DNA from: Alistipes sp.
GTDB taxonomy: Bacteria > Bacteroidota > Bacteroidia > Bacteroidales > Rikenellaceae
DNA length: 64,000 bases
NCBI GenBank assembly: GCA_022782405.1
Contig: JALFNK010000003.1
Location: forward strand, 1 to 64,000
Reading direction: 5' to 3'
The position numbers and the translations under genes were made by a program. Numbering within the stretch: the stretch's first letter is position 1; each line of letters begins with the position of its first letter. The notes beneath the pieces were generated by a model, which saw only the letters and a program-made list of their open reading frames with translations, had not been told where the DNA came from and did no database searches. Of this stretch, positions 6,967 to 16,444 are shown one piece after another.

Positions 6967-8754
6967 TCACCCACGGGGCAGGCTTTCGGCCACAATTTCG
7001 GCAAGATCGCGGACCGGCTCCTTCGTGCCGCGCCCGAGGGCCTTCTTGCAGAGCGGACAGGCCGTAACGATCACCTCGGCACCCGTAGCCTCTAGTTCGT
7101 CGCACACCGAGCGGGCAATCCGCAGCTGCCCGTCGTCGGAGATGGCCGTATTGGCCACCGAAGAGCCGCAACAAAGCGCATTTTCGCGTGTAGAGGCCGG
7201 TTCGAGAAGCTCTCCGATCGCTTCAATGACGGCTCGGGGTTCGTCGTAGATACCGCTGCCGCGCCCCAGTTCGCAAGGATCATGATAGGTGAAACGTGTC
7301 GCCGCATGTTCCGGACAAATCCGCCCGGAACGGATCAGACGCAGGATATATTCCGAATGATGGAGAATCTCCACACCCTTCAGATCGTAGTCCTCACGAA
7401 AAACCTTCAGACAGATCGGACACGAGGTTACCAACGTTGTGATACCGTGCTTGCGGAAAAGCTCCGTATTGTAGTGCATCATCCGACGCGCCGCATCGGT
7501 TTCACCGGAGAGTTTGAGCGGGCGCCCGCAGCAGACGCCTCCTTCACGGTCGGCCCACCAGACCTCCTCGCCCGCCGCCTCGAAAATGCGTTCCATGGCC
7601 TGCAACGTACGGGGTGTGAGCAGGGTCATGCAGCCGGCAAAGTAACCTACCTTGCCTTCGCCCGAAGAGCGGTCCAGACCGGTCAGGTAACCGTAGCGGC
7701 GTTCGTCGGGAAGATTGCGGATCTTGTCGCGCGAATTGAGGCGCAGCGTATTGAGATCGATGCCTACGGGACACCGCTCGGCGCAGCGCCCGCACATGAG
7801 GCAGTCGTCGGCCGTCTCGCGGCGCAGCATGCCGTAACGGCGGTCGCGAAGGAAATAGACCGACTGCACGGTATGGACATTCAAGACACTCTGCAGCTGG
7901 CAGGGGTCGATGCAGATACCGCAGCGCGAGCAGGCTTCGATCTGGAAATGATCGAACGAGCTCTCCTTCTCCCCCGAGCGCAGGCCGTAATGACGAAGGA
8001 AAATCAGCGGAATCTCCGTAAAGATATGCATGTAACGCGAGAAAGGCAGTGCCACGAAAAAAATCCCGAGGCAGGAGGAGTAGAACCACCAGGCCGCCGA
8101 TTCGAGATTCATCAGCGGCAGCAGACCCACATGCGCCGAAAGCCATTCGCCGAGGCTTCCGGTCAGGAAGCTTCCGCCCCCATAAAGGGCGCAGGTCGTA
8201 CTTTCGGCCACCAGACGTGCCGGGAAGATGAACCACAGGGCCGAAAGGGCCAGCCGGTCGCCCCAGACGTGCTTCGTCGTGCGGCGCAGGCCCAGCATCC
8301 GCGAACGCAGCCGCTTGAACCACGCCAGCGCCACGCCCGAAAGGACGAAAAGCAGCAAAAGGTCCATCAGGAAGTCGAAGACGGGCTTATGCGCGAGGCC
8401 CGTGGAGAAGTATTTGAAGAAGACATGCGCCTGCAGGGGCACATAGCGGAAGCCCAGATAGGCGACCGTTTCGATCCATCCTACGGCAATGAGCAGAAAC
8501 CAGCCGAAGGCCAGCGACATGTGCATATATCCGAGCAGCGGATTGATACGAAAGATCCGGCGATGCAGCAGCGACTCGCAGATGACCTCCCAGATGGCCG
8601 CCAGGGTGTGGCGCGTGGGAAGCCCGCGCAGAATCCGCATCTTGTCGGCATGCGGAAGCTGCCAAAGCCATGTCGCCCACTTCCCCGCAAGGGTGAGGAA
8701 CATTACGGCGGCACCGATAATGAAGGGTATGCAGAACGGAGCAAAGAAATTCAT
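6967..8754 (-). CDS. HdrD-like membrane Fe-S oxidoreductase
   Basis: 595 residues from ATG at 8754 (a TTG six bases upstream is less likely and would overlap the previous stop). The N-terminal ~255 residues are hydrophobic with several membrane spans, like the cytochrome-b-type subunit of HdrE/NarI proteins. Two [4Fe-4S] motifs follow (CSRCGICIDPC from ~275; CLMCGRCAERCP from ~318). Two CCG domains then follow (C375 with CC 408-409; C494 with CC 528-529) as in HdrD/GlpC/DsrK. This fused architecture suggests electron exchange between membrane quinone and the soluble Hdr-like subunits encoded upstream. The physiological substrate is unknown; methanogen heterodisulfide is not expected here. Confidence 0.8.
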   Translation of the reverse strand: MNFFAPFCIPFIIGAAVMFLTLAGKWATWLWQLPHADKMRILRGLPTRHTLAAIWEVICESLLHRRIFRINPLLGYMHMSLAFGWFLLIAVGWIETVAYLGFRYVPLQAHVFFKYFSTGLAHKPVFDFLMDLLLLFVLSGVALAWFKRLRSRMLGLRRTTKHVWGDRLALSALWFIFPARLVAESTTCALYGGGSFLTGSLGEWLSAHVGLLPLMNLESAAWWFYSSCLGIFFVALPFSRYMHIFTEIPLIFLRHYGLRSGEKESSFDHFQIEACSRCGICIDPCQLQSVLNVHTVQSVYFLRDRRYGMLRRETADDCLMCGRCAERCPVGIDLNTLRLNSRDKIRNLPDERRYGYLTGLDRSSGEGKVGYFAGCMTLLTPRTLQAMERIFEAAGEEVWWADREGGVCCGRPLKLSGETDAARRMMHYNTELFRKHGITTLVTSCPICLKVFREDYDLKGVEILHHSEYILRLIRSGRICPEHAATRFTYHDPCELGRGSGIYDEPRAVIEAIGELLEPASTRENALCCGSSVANTAISDDGQLRIARSVCDELEATGAEVIVTACPLCKKALGRGTKEPVRDLAEIVAESLPRG

Positions 8755-8756
8755 CG

Positions 8757-9089
8757 TCAAAGATCTCCCAGTTTACGTTTGATGAGCAGCACCACGCCAC
8801 GCGTATTGATTCCGCGCGGGCAGACCAGACGGCACTTGCCGCAGAGCATGCACTTGTTCATCTCCTCGTAGGCCCCCTGGTACTCACCGCGGCGGACGAG
8901 CGTATGGACCTTGCGGAAATTGAACTCCGTGAGGTTGCCGGCCGTGCAGACCGCCGTGCAGGCCCCGCAGCCGATGCAGGTCTGCAGTTCGGGCATCTCG
9001 TGCAGGATTTCGTCGCTGCGGCGCAGGTTGTTGCGGTCGAGGTTGATCGCCCGGGGCTTCGAGATGGTATAACCGAAATTGATCGCCAT
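8757..9089 (-). CDS. HdrC-like 4Fe-4S protein
   Basis: 110 residues carrying two [4Fe-4S] motifs, CIGCGACTAVC and CMLCGKCRLVCP(RG), in the layout of HdrC-type ferredoxin subunits. It sits 2 bp upstream of the membrane subunit's ATG and 3 bp after the FAD subunit's stop, so translation is probably coupled. Likely role: one-electron relay between the FAD subunit and the CCG/membrane subunit. Confidence 0.8.
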   Translation of the reverse strand: MAINFGYTISKPRAINLDRNNLRRSDEILHEMPELQTCIGCGACTAVCTAGNLTEFNFRKVHTLVRRGEYQGAYEEMNKCMLCGKCRLVCPRGINTRGVVLLIKRKLGDL

Positions 9090-9092
9090 AGG

Positions 9093-10100
9093 TTACAATC
9101 CCGCATAACGGGCGGCCGCATCGGCGGCGGCAATGCCCTCGTTCAACGTTTCTCCGATGCTCTTCGGCGCGGAGACCGCTCCGGCATAGAAGATTCCTCC
9201 GACATTGCTCCGCACATTGTCCAGGAAAAGGTCGCGGGGCTTCATGAAGCCGCTCGGCGCCCGGTCCAGCCCCGCCGAAGCAGCCAGTGCCGCCAGGTCG
9301 TCGTTCGATCGCATGCCCACCAGCAGGATCAGCATATCGACGCTCATGCGCAGCGGACGCCCTGTAAGCGTATCCTCGGCCTTGATCTGCACGCGGCCGT
9401 CGATCGTGGGACTCGCCTCCGAAATACGTCCGCGCACGAAGTGAATGTTATAACGCTGCTGCGCCTCGCGGTACATCTCCTCGTACCCGGGGCCGAACAT
9501 GCGGATGTCCATATAGAAATTGAAGACGTCGGCCTCGGGGAAGAGGCGCTTGATCTCCATGGCCTGCTTGACGCCCGTGATGCAGCACACCTTCGAGCAG
9601 TGCTGCTGGCACACCTTCTCGTCGCGCGATCCGACGCAGTGCAGGAAGGCAATGCGACGCGGCCGCGTGCCGTCGGCCTTCGCGACACGCCCCTCGCGGA
9701 ACATCCGCTCAAGATCGACCGACGTGAAGACGTTGTCGTAAATGCCGTAGCCGTACTCCTCCTTGATCGAAGCGTCGAAGAGCGTGAAGCCCGAGCAGAG
9801 CACCACCGAGTCGCATGCCAGCTCGCGCCCGTCGCGGAGCGTTACGCTCTTCGGCGCAAGCGCCACCGCCTCGGCGCCCGTAAGCACCTCGATGTCGCTG
9901 GCATTGATCCGCCGCCGAAGTTCCGTAAGCACCTCCGAGGCAGGTGTAAAGGAGGGGAAGAGCACATGCCAGTGGCGGAGTTTGCCGCCCAGTTCGCTCT
10001 CCTTCTCGACAAGAAGTACCGCAGCACCCTGTTCCGCGAGCCGCAGAGCCGTCTGCATGCCGGCGACACCGCCGCCTATGACGATAATCCGTTTCTTCAT
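9093..10100 (-). CDS. HdrA-like FAD oxidoreductase (short form)
   Basis: 335 residues. An N-terminal FAD/NAD Rossmann motif (IIVIGGGVAGMQTALRLAEQ) is followed by the HdrA/QmoA signatures HCVGSRDE, a Cys-rich stretch (VCQQHCSKVCC) and FYMDIRMFGPGYEEMY, then a C-terminal GGIFYAGAV...ETLNEG FAD loop. It is about half the length of methanogen HdrA and lacks that enzyme's additional ferredoxin domains, so it resembles the QmoA-type short form. It is the probable flavin site of the complex encoded by 6967-11939. Possible electron bifurcation is not shown by the sequence. Confidence 0.8.
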   Translation of the reverse strand: MKKRIIVIGGGVAGMQTALRLAEQGAAVLLVEKESELGGKLRHWHVLFPSFTPASEVLTELRRRINASDIEVLTGAEAVALAPKSVTLRDGRELACDSVVLCSGFTLFDASIKEEYGYGIYDNVFTSVDLERMFREGRVAKADGTRPRRIAFLHCVGSRDEKVCQQHCSKVCCITGVKQAMEIKRLFPEADVFNFYMDIRMFGPGYEEMYREAQQRYNIHFVRGRISEASPTIDGRVQIKAEDTLTGRPLRMSVDMLILLVGMRSNDDLAALAASAGLDRAPSGFMKPRDLFLDNVRSNVGGIFYAGAVSAPKSIGETLNEGIAAADAAARYAGL

Positions 10101-10133
10101 TGCAATCCGTTCAATCGTTTCTGAATCATCCGC

Positions 10134-11222
10134 CTACTCCCGGATGTCGTAAACCGTATCCGCCGAACCGCAGTTCACCACCGCGGAGGCGGGTTTGCCG
10201 ATATATTTTCCATTGCGGCCCAGATATTTGGCCGCAGGATCATACTCCACGCCCATCTTGTCGAGCAGCGGCTCGACATCGACCTGGTGCATCTGCATAC
10301 CCAGTTCCCAGGGATCGTAGCCCAATACCAGTCCGGCCATCTCCTCGTACGTCAGCACCGGAATGCCGTGTCCGTTTTCGCCGTAGGTCGTCCCCTCCAT
10401 CTCGGCAATCGCATATTGCCACTTGTCGAGGAACATCGCACATCCGGGGCAATTGGCCACAATGAAATCGGGCTTGTAAGGGGCCATGCTCTCGAGTTTC
10501 TTGTGCGAGTTGGCGATCGAATAGCCCCGGTTGGCCTGCACCAGATAGTTGCGGAAACCGAAACCGCAGCAATGGCGGCGCTCGGGATAATCGACACACT
10601 CCCCGCCCCACGACTCAACCATGCCGGCCAGCACATAGGGAAACTCCGAGCCGCCGATGCCCGACTTGGGGAAGATCTTGGCGTAGTGGCAGCCGATATG
10701 CTCGACAACCCGCAGCGGCTCGCCCGTCGCGACGTTCACCAGACGGCGCTTGGCCTGCGCGGCAATCCGGTCGCGGAAGTGGAACATCACATCCGAAGTA
10801 TGGGCCAGGCTCGCCGGCTTGCGGAATTCGCGCCCCGTAGCCTTCAGCAGGTTTTCACGGGTGCGTTCCTCCGTCTCGGGGAACTCCGCCCAGGTGGCCA
10901 GCACCTCCGTATAGACGCCGAACGAGGTAATGCACGACGTTACGAAATTCTCGTAACCTGCCTCGTTCATCAGCGAGAACTGGCGCGCCACAACCGTCAT
11001 GATCGTCTCGAGCGGCACGATGTCCGAATGGTAGCCGATACCCGTGCATGACGAATGCTTGGGATCATCCAGAAGATCGCGGCCCAGATCCCGCTGCAGG
11101 ATGTCGATAAAGGCTTTTTCGCTCCCCGGGAAAAAATTCTGACGGATGCAGCTGCGGCCGTAATAGTAGCGGTCGTCGGCAATCTGCTTCTGGTAATCCG
11201 TCCAGCTTGAGCGTTTCATCAT
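10134..11222 (-). CDS. HdrB-like CCG-domain protein
   Basis: 362 residues. The C-terminal CCG domain is clear: IGCHYAK, HCCGFG and NCPGCAMF, the pattern that holds the noncubane cluster in HdrB. The N-terminal half has a degenerate copy (SSCTGIGYHSDI, SCITSFG). Start codons at 11222 and 11219 are equally plausible. It lies three bases after the HdrC-like gene, so the five genes form one unit reading HdrC, HdrB, HdrA, HdrC, HdrD. Catalytic disulfide or thiol chemistry is inferred from the family. Confidence 0.8.
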   Translation of the reverse strand: MMKRSSWTDYQKQIADDRYYYGRSCIRQNFFPGSEKAFIDILQRDLGRDLLDDPKHSSCTGIGYHSDIVPLETIMTVVARQFSLMNEAGYENFVTSCITSFGVYTEVLATWAEFPETEERTRENLLKATGREFRKPASLAHTSDVMFHFRDRIAAQAKRRLVNVATGEPLRVVEHIGCHYAKIFPKSGIGGSEFPYVLAGMVESWGGECVDYPERRHCCGFGFRNYLVQANRGYSIANSHKKLESMAPYKPDFIVANCPGCAMFLDKWQYAIAEMEGTTYGENGHGIPVLTYEEMAGLVLGYDPWELGMQMHQVDVEPLLDKMGVEYDPAAKYLGRNGKYIGKPASAVVNCGSADTVYDIRE

Positions 11223-11225
11223 GGT

Positions 11226-11939
11226 CTAATCTTGTTCGTTGCTGCTTTTCGTGAAGACATCCATCATATACTGCTCGTCGGCACCCTCCTCGTAACCCAT
11301 CTCGCGGGCCTTGCGGTCCGAATGGCGTTCGATCGTTTCGAACATCTCGCTACCGCCGCTCACGTCGAAGATCCGCCGGATCTCGTCGAGCGACGCTTCG
11401 TCGATGCGACGCAGGGCGCCTGCGCCCTCACGCATGTATACGGGAGTAAAGCGGCCGTAAATCTCGCGGTCGTTGTCGTAGATCCACTGCCAGACGGTGC
11501 CCTGCTCGGGATGCAGTTCGGGTTTGACGAGCCGCGGTACCAGACAGTAGCCCGTGCGCAGGATGTTGTCGCCGATGATGCGCTTGAGGGCCAGCTGCTG
11601 GCGCCCCTTCTCACTCTCGACGAAAAAGCCCAGTTTCTGCGACAGACGCCGCAGCGCCTGGATCACATAACCCGGTGTATTGCCCCGCGGGCAGCGCGGG
11701 CGGCACGACATGCACTCGCCGCAGAACCAGATCGTATCGCTCTTGAGCAGTTTCTCGATCGCCTCGTCGTCGCGCGTCTGCACGATGCTGACGATCTGAC
11801 GGGGATCATAGTTGTAGAACTCGGCCGCCGGGCAGACTCCCGTGCAGACGCCGCAGTTCATGCACGCATGCAGTCCTTCACGCATACGCACATCCTCCAT
11901 CAACATATCGAAATAACGTCCCATTTCCGCATTTTTCAT
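11226..11939 (-). CDS. HdrC-like 4Fe-4S protein, first gene of Hdr-like cluster
   Basis: 237 residues from Met at 11939 (MKNAEMGRYF); a second Met five codons on is also possible. It has two [4Fe-4S] motifs, CMNCGVCTGVCP and CGECMSCRPRCP, followed by a ~130-residue helical tail as in HdrC subunits. It heads the cluster, with a possible promoter about 115 bp upstream. The longer upstream frame (to 12056) has no family-like sequence and was not used. Confidence 0.8.
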   Translation of the reverse strand: MKNAEMGRYFDMLMEDVRMREGLHACMNCGVCTGVCPAAEFYNYDPRQIVSIVQTRDDEAIEKLLKSDTIWFCGECMSCRPRCPRGNTPGYVIQALRRLSQKLGFFVESEKGRQQLALKRIIGDNILRTGYCLVPRLVKPELHPEQGTVWQWIYDNDREIYGRFTPVYMREGAGALRRIDEASLDEIRRIFDVSGGSEMFETIERHSDRKAREMGYEEGADEQYMMDVFTKSSNEQD

Positions 11940-12053
11940 TCGCAGTCGGAGCAACGCTCCGGAGAGGCAAAGGTCCTTCGTCTCCCGGTTCGGCGGGGAA
12001 TCTCCGCTTGTCGGATTGGGCTGCCGTGTGGCACAAAAAAACCTTTGCAGAGG

Positions 12054-12061
12054 CAAAGGTA
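12054..12061 (-). promoter_or_regulatory. Possible -7 element before the Hdr-like cluster
   Basis: TACCTTTG on the minus strand matches the Bacteroidota -7 box. No TTTG is found at the expected 19-21 bp spacing, so this is a half-match only. Confidence 0.35.
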
Positions 12062-12101
12062 GGGATTACGGCGCAGCCGTGCAGTGGTATAAATGCGTAA
12101 T

Positions 12102-12581
12102 TTACCGCCGCTCGTAGGTTTCGAAGACGAAGGGATAGGGATAGGAAGCCCCCCGTTCGAACGCTTCCGAGGCCACCAGGCGCCACTCCCGGACATTCCA
12201 CGCCGGGAATCGCGTATCACCCTCGTAAGCGTGTCCGACACGCGTAAGGTAGAACCGACGGGCCCGCGGCAGCGCTTCGGCATAGATCTCGGCACCGCCG
12301 ATCACGAACAGTTCCTCATCCCCGGGGAAGAGGGCCACGGCCTCGTCGAGCGAGTGCACGACACGGCATCCGGGAAGTTCCAGCGCCTGTCGCGTCAGGA
12401 CGATATTCTCGCGATTGGGCAGCGGGCGGCCCAGCGACTCGTAAGTCTTGCGGCCCATGATGACCGGATGTCCCGTGGTCAGGGCCTTGAAGTGCTTCAG
12501 ATCCTCGGAGATATGCCACAACAGCGAATTTTTGTCGCCGATTACGCCGTTCTCCGCCACGGCAACGATCAATGAAAGCAT
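12102..12581 (-). CDS. folA: Dihydrofolate reductase
   Basis: 159 residues, the usual bacterial length. The N-terminal MLSLIVAVAENGVIG, the substrate-site LLWHISEDLKHFK, the NADPH motif MGRKTYESLG and the later VIGGAEIYAEAL are all present. It regenerates tetrahydrofolate with NADPH. It follows thyA on the same strand (42 bp apart); thymidylate synthase produces the dihydrofolate that this enzyme reduces, so pairing is expected. Confidence 0.95.
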   Translation of the reverse strand: MLSLIVAVAENGVIGDKNSLLWHISEDLKHFKALTTGHPVIMGRKTYESLGRPLPNRENIVLTRQALELPGCRVVHSLDEAVALFPGDEELFVIGGAEIYAEALPRARRFYLTRVGHAYEGDTRFPAWNVREWRLVASEAFERGASYPYPFVFETYERR

Positions 12582-12623
12582 GCGTTCTGCGTTTTTGCGT
12601 TTTACAGAGCCCCGGAATCCGGA

Positions 12624-13517
12624 TCAGAAGGACATCGGAGCCTTGATCGCCGGCCAGGGATCATATCCTTCGAGCCGGAAATCCTCATAACGGAAATCGA
12701 AGAGCGAGCGCACCTCCGGATTGAGGTGCATGACGGGCAGCGGGCGCGGCGTGCGCGACAACTGCTCGTCGGCCTGCTCGAGGTGGTTCAGATAGAGGTG
12801 TGCATCTCCGAGCGTATGGATAAACTCCCCCGCTTCGAGTCCGCACACCTGGGCGACCATCATCGTAAGCAGGGCATAGGAGGCGATATTGAAAGGCACG
12901 CCGAGGAAGGTGTCGGCGCTGCGCTGATACAGCTGGCAGGAGAGGCGTCCCTGGGCCACATAGAACTGGAAGAGCACATGACACGGCGGCAAAGCCATCT
13001 GGGCGACCTCGGCGACGTTCCACGCCGAAACGAGCAGACGGCGCGACTCGGGATTGCGGCGGATCGTCTCCACTACCTGCGCGATCTGGTCGATCGCACC
13101 ACCGTCCGGACGGGGCCACGACCGCCACTGGTAACCGTAGACATGGTTCAGATCGCCGTAACGGTATCCTTCGAGCGGAGACTCCGCGCCGGCACGGGCA
13201 AGAAATGTCTCACGGTCCGCAGGTGCCAGACCGGCCCGGGCACACAACTCCGTATAATAACGGTAGGCATCGTTGTCCCAGATATGCACGCCGGCCTCGA
13301 CCAGCGGAGCAATGTTCGTCTCCCCCCGGAGGAACCACAGCAGTTCGTGGATCACTCCCTTCAGAAAGACCTTCTTGGTCGTCAGCAGCGGAAAGCCCTC
13401 CCGCAGATCGAAACGCATCTGGTGGCCGAAGACCCCCTGGGTCCCGGTTCCCGTACGGTCGCCCCGCACGACGCCTTCCGTACGGATCCGGCGCAGCAGA
13501 TCGAGATATTGTTTCAT
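12624..13517 (-). CDS. thyA: Thymidylate synthase
   Basis: 297 residues. Converts dUMP to dTMP using methylene-THF. The start [11 protein letters not shown] at 13517 matches the family N-terminus and overlaps the lpxH stop codon as ATGA. Visible motifs: [16 protein letters not shown], the nucleophile in [12 protein letters not shown], and the C-terminal MSF tail region. It is longer than the E. coli enzyme because of an insertion in the 100-130 region, as in other long-form ThyA proteins. Confidence 0.95.
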   Translation of the reverse strand: MKQYLDLLRRIRTEGVVRGDRTGTGTQGVFGHQMRFDLREGFPLLTTKKVFLKGVIHELLWFLRGETNIAPLVEAGVHIWDNDAYRYYTELCARAGLAPADRETFLARAGAESPLEGYRYGDLNHVYGYQWRSWPRPDGGAIDQIAQVVETIRRNPESRRLLVSAWNVAEVAQMALPPCHVLFQFYVAQGRLSCQLYQRSADTFLGVPFNIASYALLTMMVAQVCGLEAGEFIHTLGDAHLYLNHLEQADEQLSRTPRPLPVMHLNPEVRSLFDFRYEDFRLEGYDPWPAIKAPMSF

Positions 13518-14284
13518 GCCTCCAAAGTTTTCAGTGTCAGCCGTCCCGCGGCATCTAGCACGGCGTAGGCGGGATTCTTCTCCCAACAGCCCAGATGCAC
13601 CACATGGAGTTTTCCGTCGCGATAGTCGCGGGCAAAATGCATGTGTCCGAAGACGAAATGGTCCACCTCGTGCGTACGGGCGTACTCACGGGCATAGGCA
13701 ATCAAAGGTTCTGTGAGCGAAGCGTCGAAGCCGCCCCCGCGGCCCGTTCGGACAGCCTGCAGATCGGCGGCGTTGTGCCGCTTGCGCGACTTTCCGCTCC
13801 ACCAATGGCCGAACTTCATGGCCCAATCGGGATGCACGCCCCACGAGAAGAGGAAGCGCAGCGTACGCGAACGGAACGTGCGGTTGAGCAGCTTGAGCAT
13901 CGGCTGCGAGTCGATATTCATATTGTCGCCATGTGCCACGAAGACCCGGCAACCGGCCAGTTCGAGCAGCTGCGGCCCGGTGTGGATCTCCATGCCGCAT
14001 TCGCGCTTCAGGTAGTCGCCGACCCACATGTCGTGGTTGCCCGTAAAGAAAACCACCCGGACGCCACGGTCCGTAAGTTCGGCGATCTTGCCCAACGTGC
14101 GGACAAAACCCTGCGGTACGACCCTCCGGTATTCGAACCAGAAATCGAAAATATCGCCCACGAGAAAGATCGCCTCCGCATCACGGGACACGGCATCGAG
14201 CCAGGCGACGAAACGCCGCTCGGTCTCCCGGGCGGTCCGGGGATCTCCCGCTCCGAGGTGTATGTCGGAAGCGAAGTAATACAT
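13514..14284 (-). CDS. lpxH: UDP-2,3-diacylglucosamine diphosphatase (LpxH-type)
   Basis: 256-residue calcineurin-like metallophosphoesterase. Metal-binding blocks in order: [28 protein letters not shown] and FGHMHFA. The FDFWFEY stretch after the GD is typical of LpxH, which releases UMP to make lipid X in lipid A synthesis at the inner membrane. It overlaps thyA by four bases and starts one base after the stop of the thioredoxin-fold lipoprotein gene, suggesting one transcript. Confidence 0.85.
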   Translation of the reverse strand: MYYFASDIHLGAGDPRTARETERRFVAWLDAVSRDAEAIFLVGDIFDFWFEYRRVVPQGFVRTLGKIAELTDRGVRVVFFTGNHDMWVGDYLKRECGMEIHTGPQLLELAGCRVFVAHGDNMNIDSQPMLKLLNRTFRSRTLRFLFSWGVHPDWAMKFGHWWSGKSRKRHNAADLQAVRTGRGGGFDASLTEPLIAYAREYARTHEVDHFVFGHMHFARDYRDGKLHVVHLGCWEKNPAYAVLDAAGRLTLKTLEA

Positions 14285-15424
14285 CTAACGGAGCAATTCG
14301 TCGAGTTTCGCCTCAAGACTCTTTCCGTAGAGATCCTTGGCGACGATCGAGCCCTCCTTGTCGATCAGGAAATTGGCCGGGATATGCTGCACGTTGTAGA
14401 GCATGAGCGACGAAGAAGCCCGTCCCCGAAGATCGGTTACCGATATCCACGGCAGCTGTTGTTCCTGCACTGCATTTATCCACAGAGGTTTCGACACGTC
14501 CACTGCTATCTGATAAACTTCAAACCCCCGATCCGCATAACGGGCATAGATCTCCTTCAGATCGGCATTCAACGCATTGCTCGTGCCCAACTCGGCGGAC
14601 CAGAAATCGAGCAGGATGACCTTGCCCGCAAGCGACGACAGACGGACTTTTTTGCCGAACATGTCGGTCATCTCCAGATCGGGATAACTCGTTTCGGTAA
14701 TCTTCGAGGCAAGGTCGATCCGCGCATCCATACGCGCCACCTCGGCCAGCAGGGACTGGACATAGGGAGATTCGGGATACTTCTGCTCCACGGCCTCGGC
14801 CACCTGACGATAATAGACCACGTCACTGTCGCCGTTGAACAGATAGGCATCGCCCGGAAGCCGCTGGTAAAGGGCATAGACGGCGGCCAGCGAGGCCGGG
14901 TTTTCGACGATGAAGCGCAGCTGCTCGCGACGAATGCGGAAATACTCGTCCGTGTACTGCTTCATCAATGTCTGCCGCTGCTCCTCCGAGAGGTCTTCGG
15001 CAGCGGCGAACTGCTGGGCGATCTCGTCGAGACGCTGTGCACCGGCAACAAACGCCTGATAGAACTGACGCAACAACTCAGACTCATCGGAGCCCTCGAC
15101 CGTGTAGTTGCGCACGATACTACCCACGGAGTTGACCGTTACCCGATCGCCGCCGGAGAGCAGCAGCGGAATACGCTCGCCGTTATAGATCAGATTGTAA
15201 AGCGAAGGGGTTCCGGAAGCCTCGCGGAGTTGGAAACGATAACTGCCGTCATCGGCCAGCGTCGTCGAATCGACCACCGTCTGCCGGAGCGGCAGCACCT
15301 CCTCCAGATAGATATTCTTGACATCCGAGCCGACAAAACGGCCCGAGATCCGGACTTTCGAAGACTGGCAGCCGCAAAGACCCGCCACTGCCGCGCACAT
15401 CACGAAAAGCGTTTTTTTGCTCAT
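14285..15424 (-). CDS. DUF4369/thioredoxin-fold lipoprotein lacking the CxxC
   Basis: 379 residues with a lipoprotein signal (lipid-attached Cys 19 in GLCGCQ). Residues ~25-110 look like the DUF4369 beta domain, ~110-240 are helical, and ~250-379 are a thioredoxin/AhpC-TSA fold of the ResA/TlpA type. The active-site segment that should read W-C-x-x-C is WSAELGTS (275-282), with no cysteine, while the cis-proline loop (HIPANFLID) remains. It therefore probably cannot do dithiol exchange. It may bind a partner or cofactor in the periplasm. Good family fit; function unknown. Confidence 0.8.
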   Translation of the reverse strand: MSKKTLFVMCAAVAGLCGCQSSKVRISGRFVGSDVKNIYLEEVLPLRQTVVDSTTLADDGSYRFQLREASGTPSLYNLIYNGERIPLLLSGGDRVTVNSVGSIVRNYTVEGSDESELLRQFYQAFVAGAQRLDEIAQQFAAAEDLSEEQRQTLMKQYTDEYFRIRREQLRFIVENPASLAAVYALYQRLPGDAYLFNGDSDVVYYRQVAEAVEQKYPESPYVQSLLAEVARMDARIDLASKITETSYPDLEMTDMFGKKVRLSSLAGKVILLDFWSAELGTSNALNADLKEIYARYADRGFEVYQIAVDVSKPLWINAVQEQQLPWISVTDLRGRASSSLMLYNVQHIPANFLIDKEGSIVAKDLYGKSLEAKLDELLR

Positions 15425-15553
15425 TTATATTCGTTTCCGTTTGTTTAACCGAAGCATAAGTAATACAAACCGTGCGAGTGCCAGCGCCTTCCGGCGCTCA
15501 TTTCCGCACGTTCTATTGTGTAAAGATAGAAATTTCCCGTGAAAAAACGTGAA

Positions 15554-16252
15554 TTATTTGGAAGAATTGCGAAAAGACCCGCCGTTTTTCGAATAATTCC
15601 TGCCATGCTGCTGATTGCGGTTTTTCTGCTGCCGCTGCTGCGCATGGGCCGGACGTCCCTGCTGCTGTCCCTTTTGGGGACGCGCCGAAAAGTGCTGTTT
15701 ATAATCGTTTCGGAGATTGTTGATCGCCGTTTCGTCGATTTCGATCGTCCCTCCGGACATGCGACGTATATCCTTTACGATCACCTCGTTATTGGGGTGT
15801 TCCTGATTGTATTCGTAGCTTTTCGCCCGCATATACCGAGCCAGATTGTCCACCGTCCGTGCCACGGCCTCCCGATCGCTCTCGCCGGCAAGTTTTCCGA
15901 CAATCCGCTCGACGTACTTCCCGTAATGCTTGTAGGTGATACGCCCCTGCGTATAGGGCATGCGGTGCGGCGATACGGTCAGTTCCTGACGCGTCGGACG
16001 CGGATAGGGACTGTCTACATCAAGCTGAAAATCAGACATGATAAACAGATGATCCCAGAGTTTATGGGTGAAATCCGCCGTATCGCGCAACAGCGGATTC
16101 AAATTGCCCATGACGGCAATCACGGCACGCGCCTGGCGATTGCGCTCACGCCGGTCTTCGATCTCCAGAAGCGAATCGATCATCTCCTGGATATGGCGCC
16201 CGTACTCGGGCAGGTACAACTTGCGTCGTGTGTAGTTATAGTTCTTCTTCAT
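15554..16252 (-). CDS. DUF4290 family protein
   Basis: 232 residues from Met at 16252 (MKKNYNYTRRKLYLPEYGR). The conserved YGRHIQEM, LNPLLRD, LWDHLFIMSDF and PYTQGRITYKHYGKYVE stretches identify the Bacteroidota family DUF4290. The last ~45 residues are a Gln/Asn/Arg-rich low-complexity tail. Function unknown; no signal peptide. It is divergently arranged with the NtrC-like gene at 16445. Confidence 0.8.
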   Translation of the reverse strand: MKKNYNYTRRKLYLPEYGRHIQEMIDSLLEIEDRRERNRQARAVIAVMGNLNPLLRDTADFTHKLWDHLFIMSDFQLDVDSPYPRPTRQELTVSPHRMPYTQGRITYKHYGKYVERIVGKLAGESDREAVARTVDNLARYMRAKSYEYNQEHPNNEVIVKDIRRMSGGTIEIDETAINNLRNDYKQHFSARPQKGQQQGRPAHAQQRQQKNRNQQHGRNYSKNGGSFRNSSK

Positions 16253-16401
16253 AGGACGGTCCATGAGTCGGGCGGCTGTTCCGTTTCGTCGGACGAAGTC
16301 TTCAGACGGGTTTGTCCGATAGCACGTTTCAGGATGGTTAGGCGCTCTTTTTCAGGCCTCTGCCCGGAATCCGCGAATTCGTTACAAACAAAGGAAAGTG
16401 C

Positions 16402-16409
16402 TAACTTTG
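16402..16409 (+). promoter_or_regulatory. -7 element before the NtrC-like gene
   Basis: TAACTTTG matches TAnnTTTG, 35 bp ahead of the start codon. At 20-bp spacing only TTCG is found in the -33 position, so the promoter is likely but not strong. Confidence 0.45.
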
Positions 16410-16444
16410 GGACAAATGTAGATAAAATTTCTCAAATACTAATC

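Noticed and set aside
7282..8871. 529-codon open frame on the plus strand opposite the HdrD-like gene
   Set aside because: High-GC shadow of a well-supported minus-strand gene; composition is Arg/His/Gln-rich and has no domain.
15539..16444. N-terminal extension of the NtrC-like gene on the plus strand
   Set aside because: Opposite to DUF4290 and not protein-like; the receiver domain begins at 16445.
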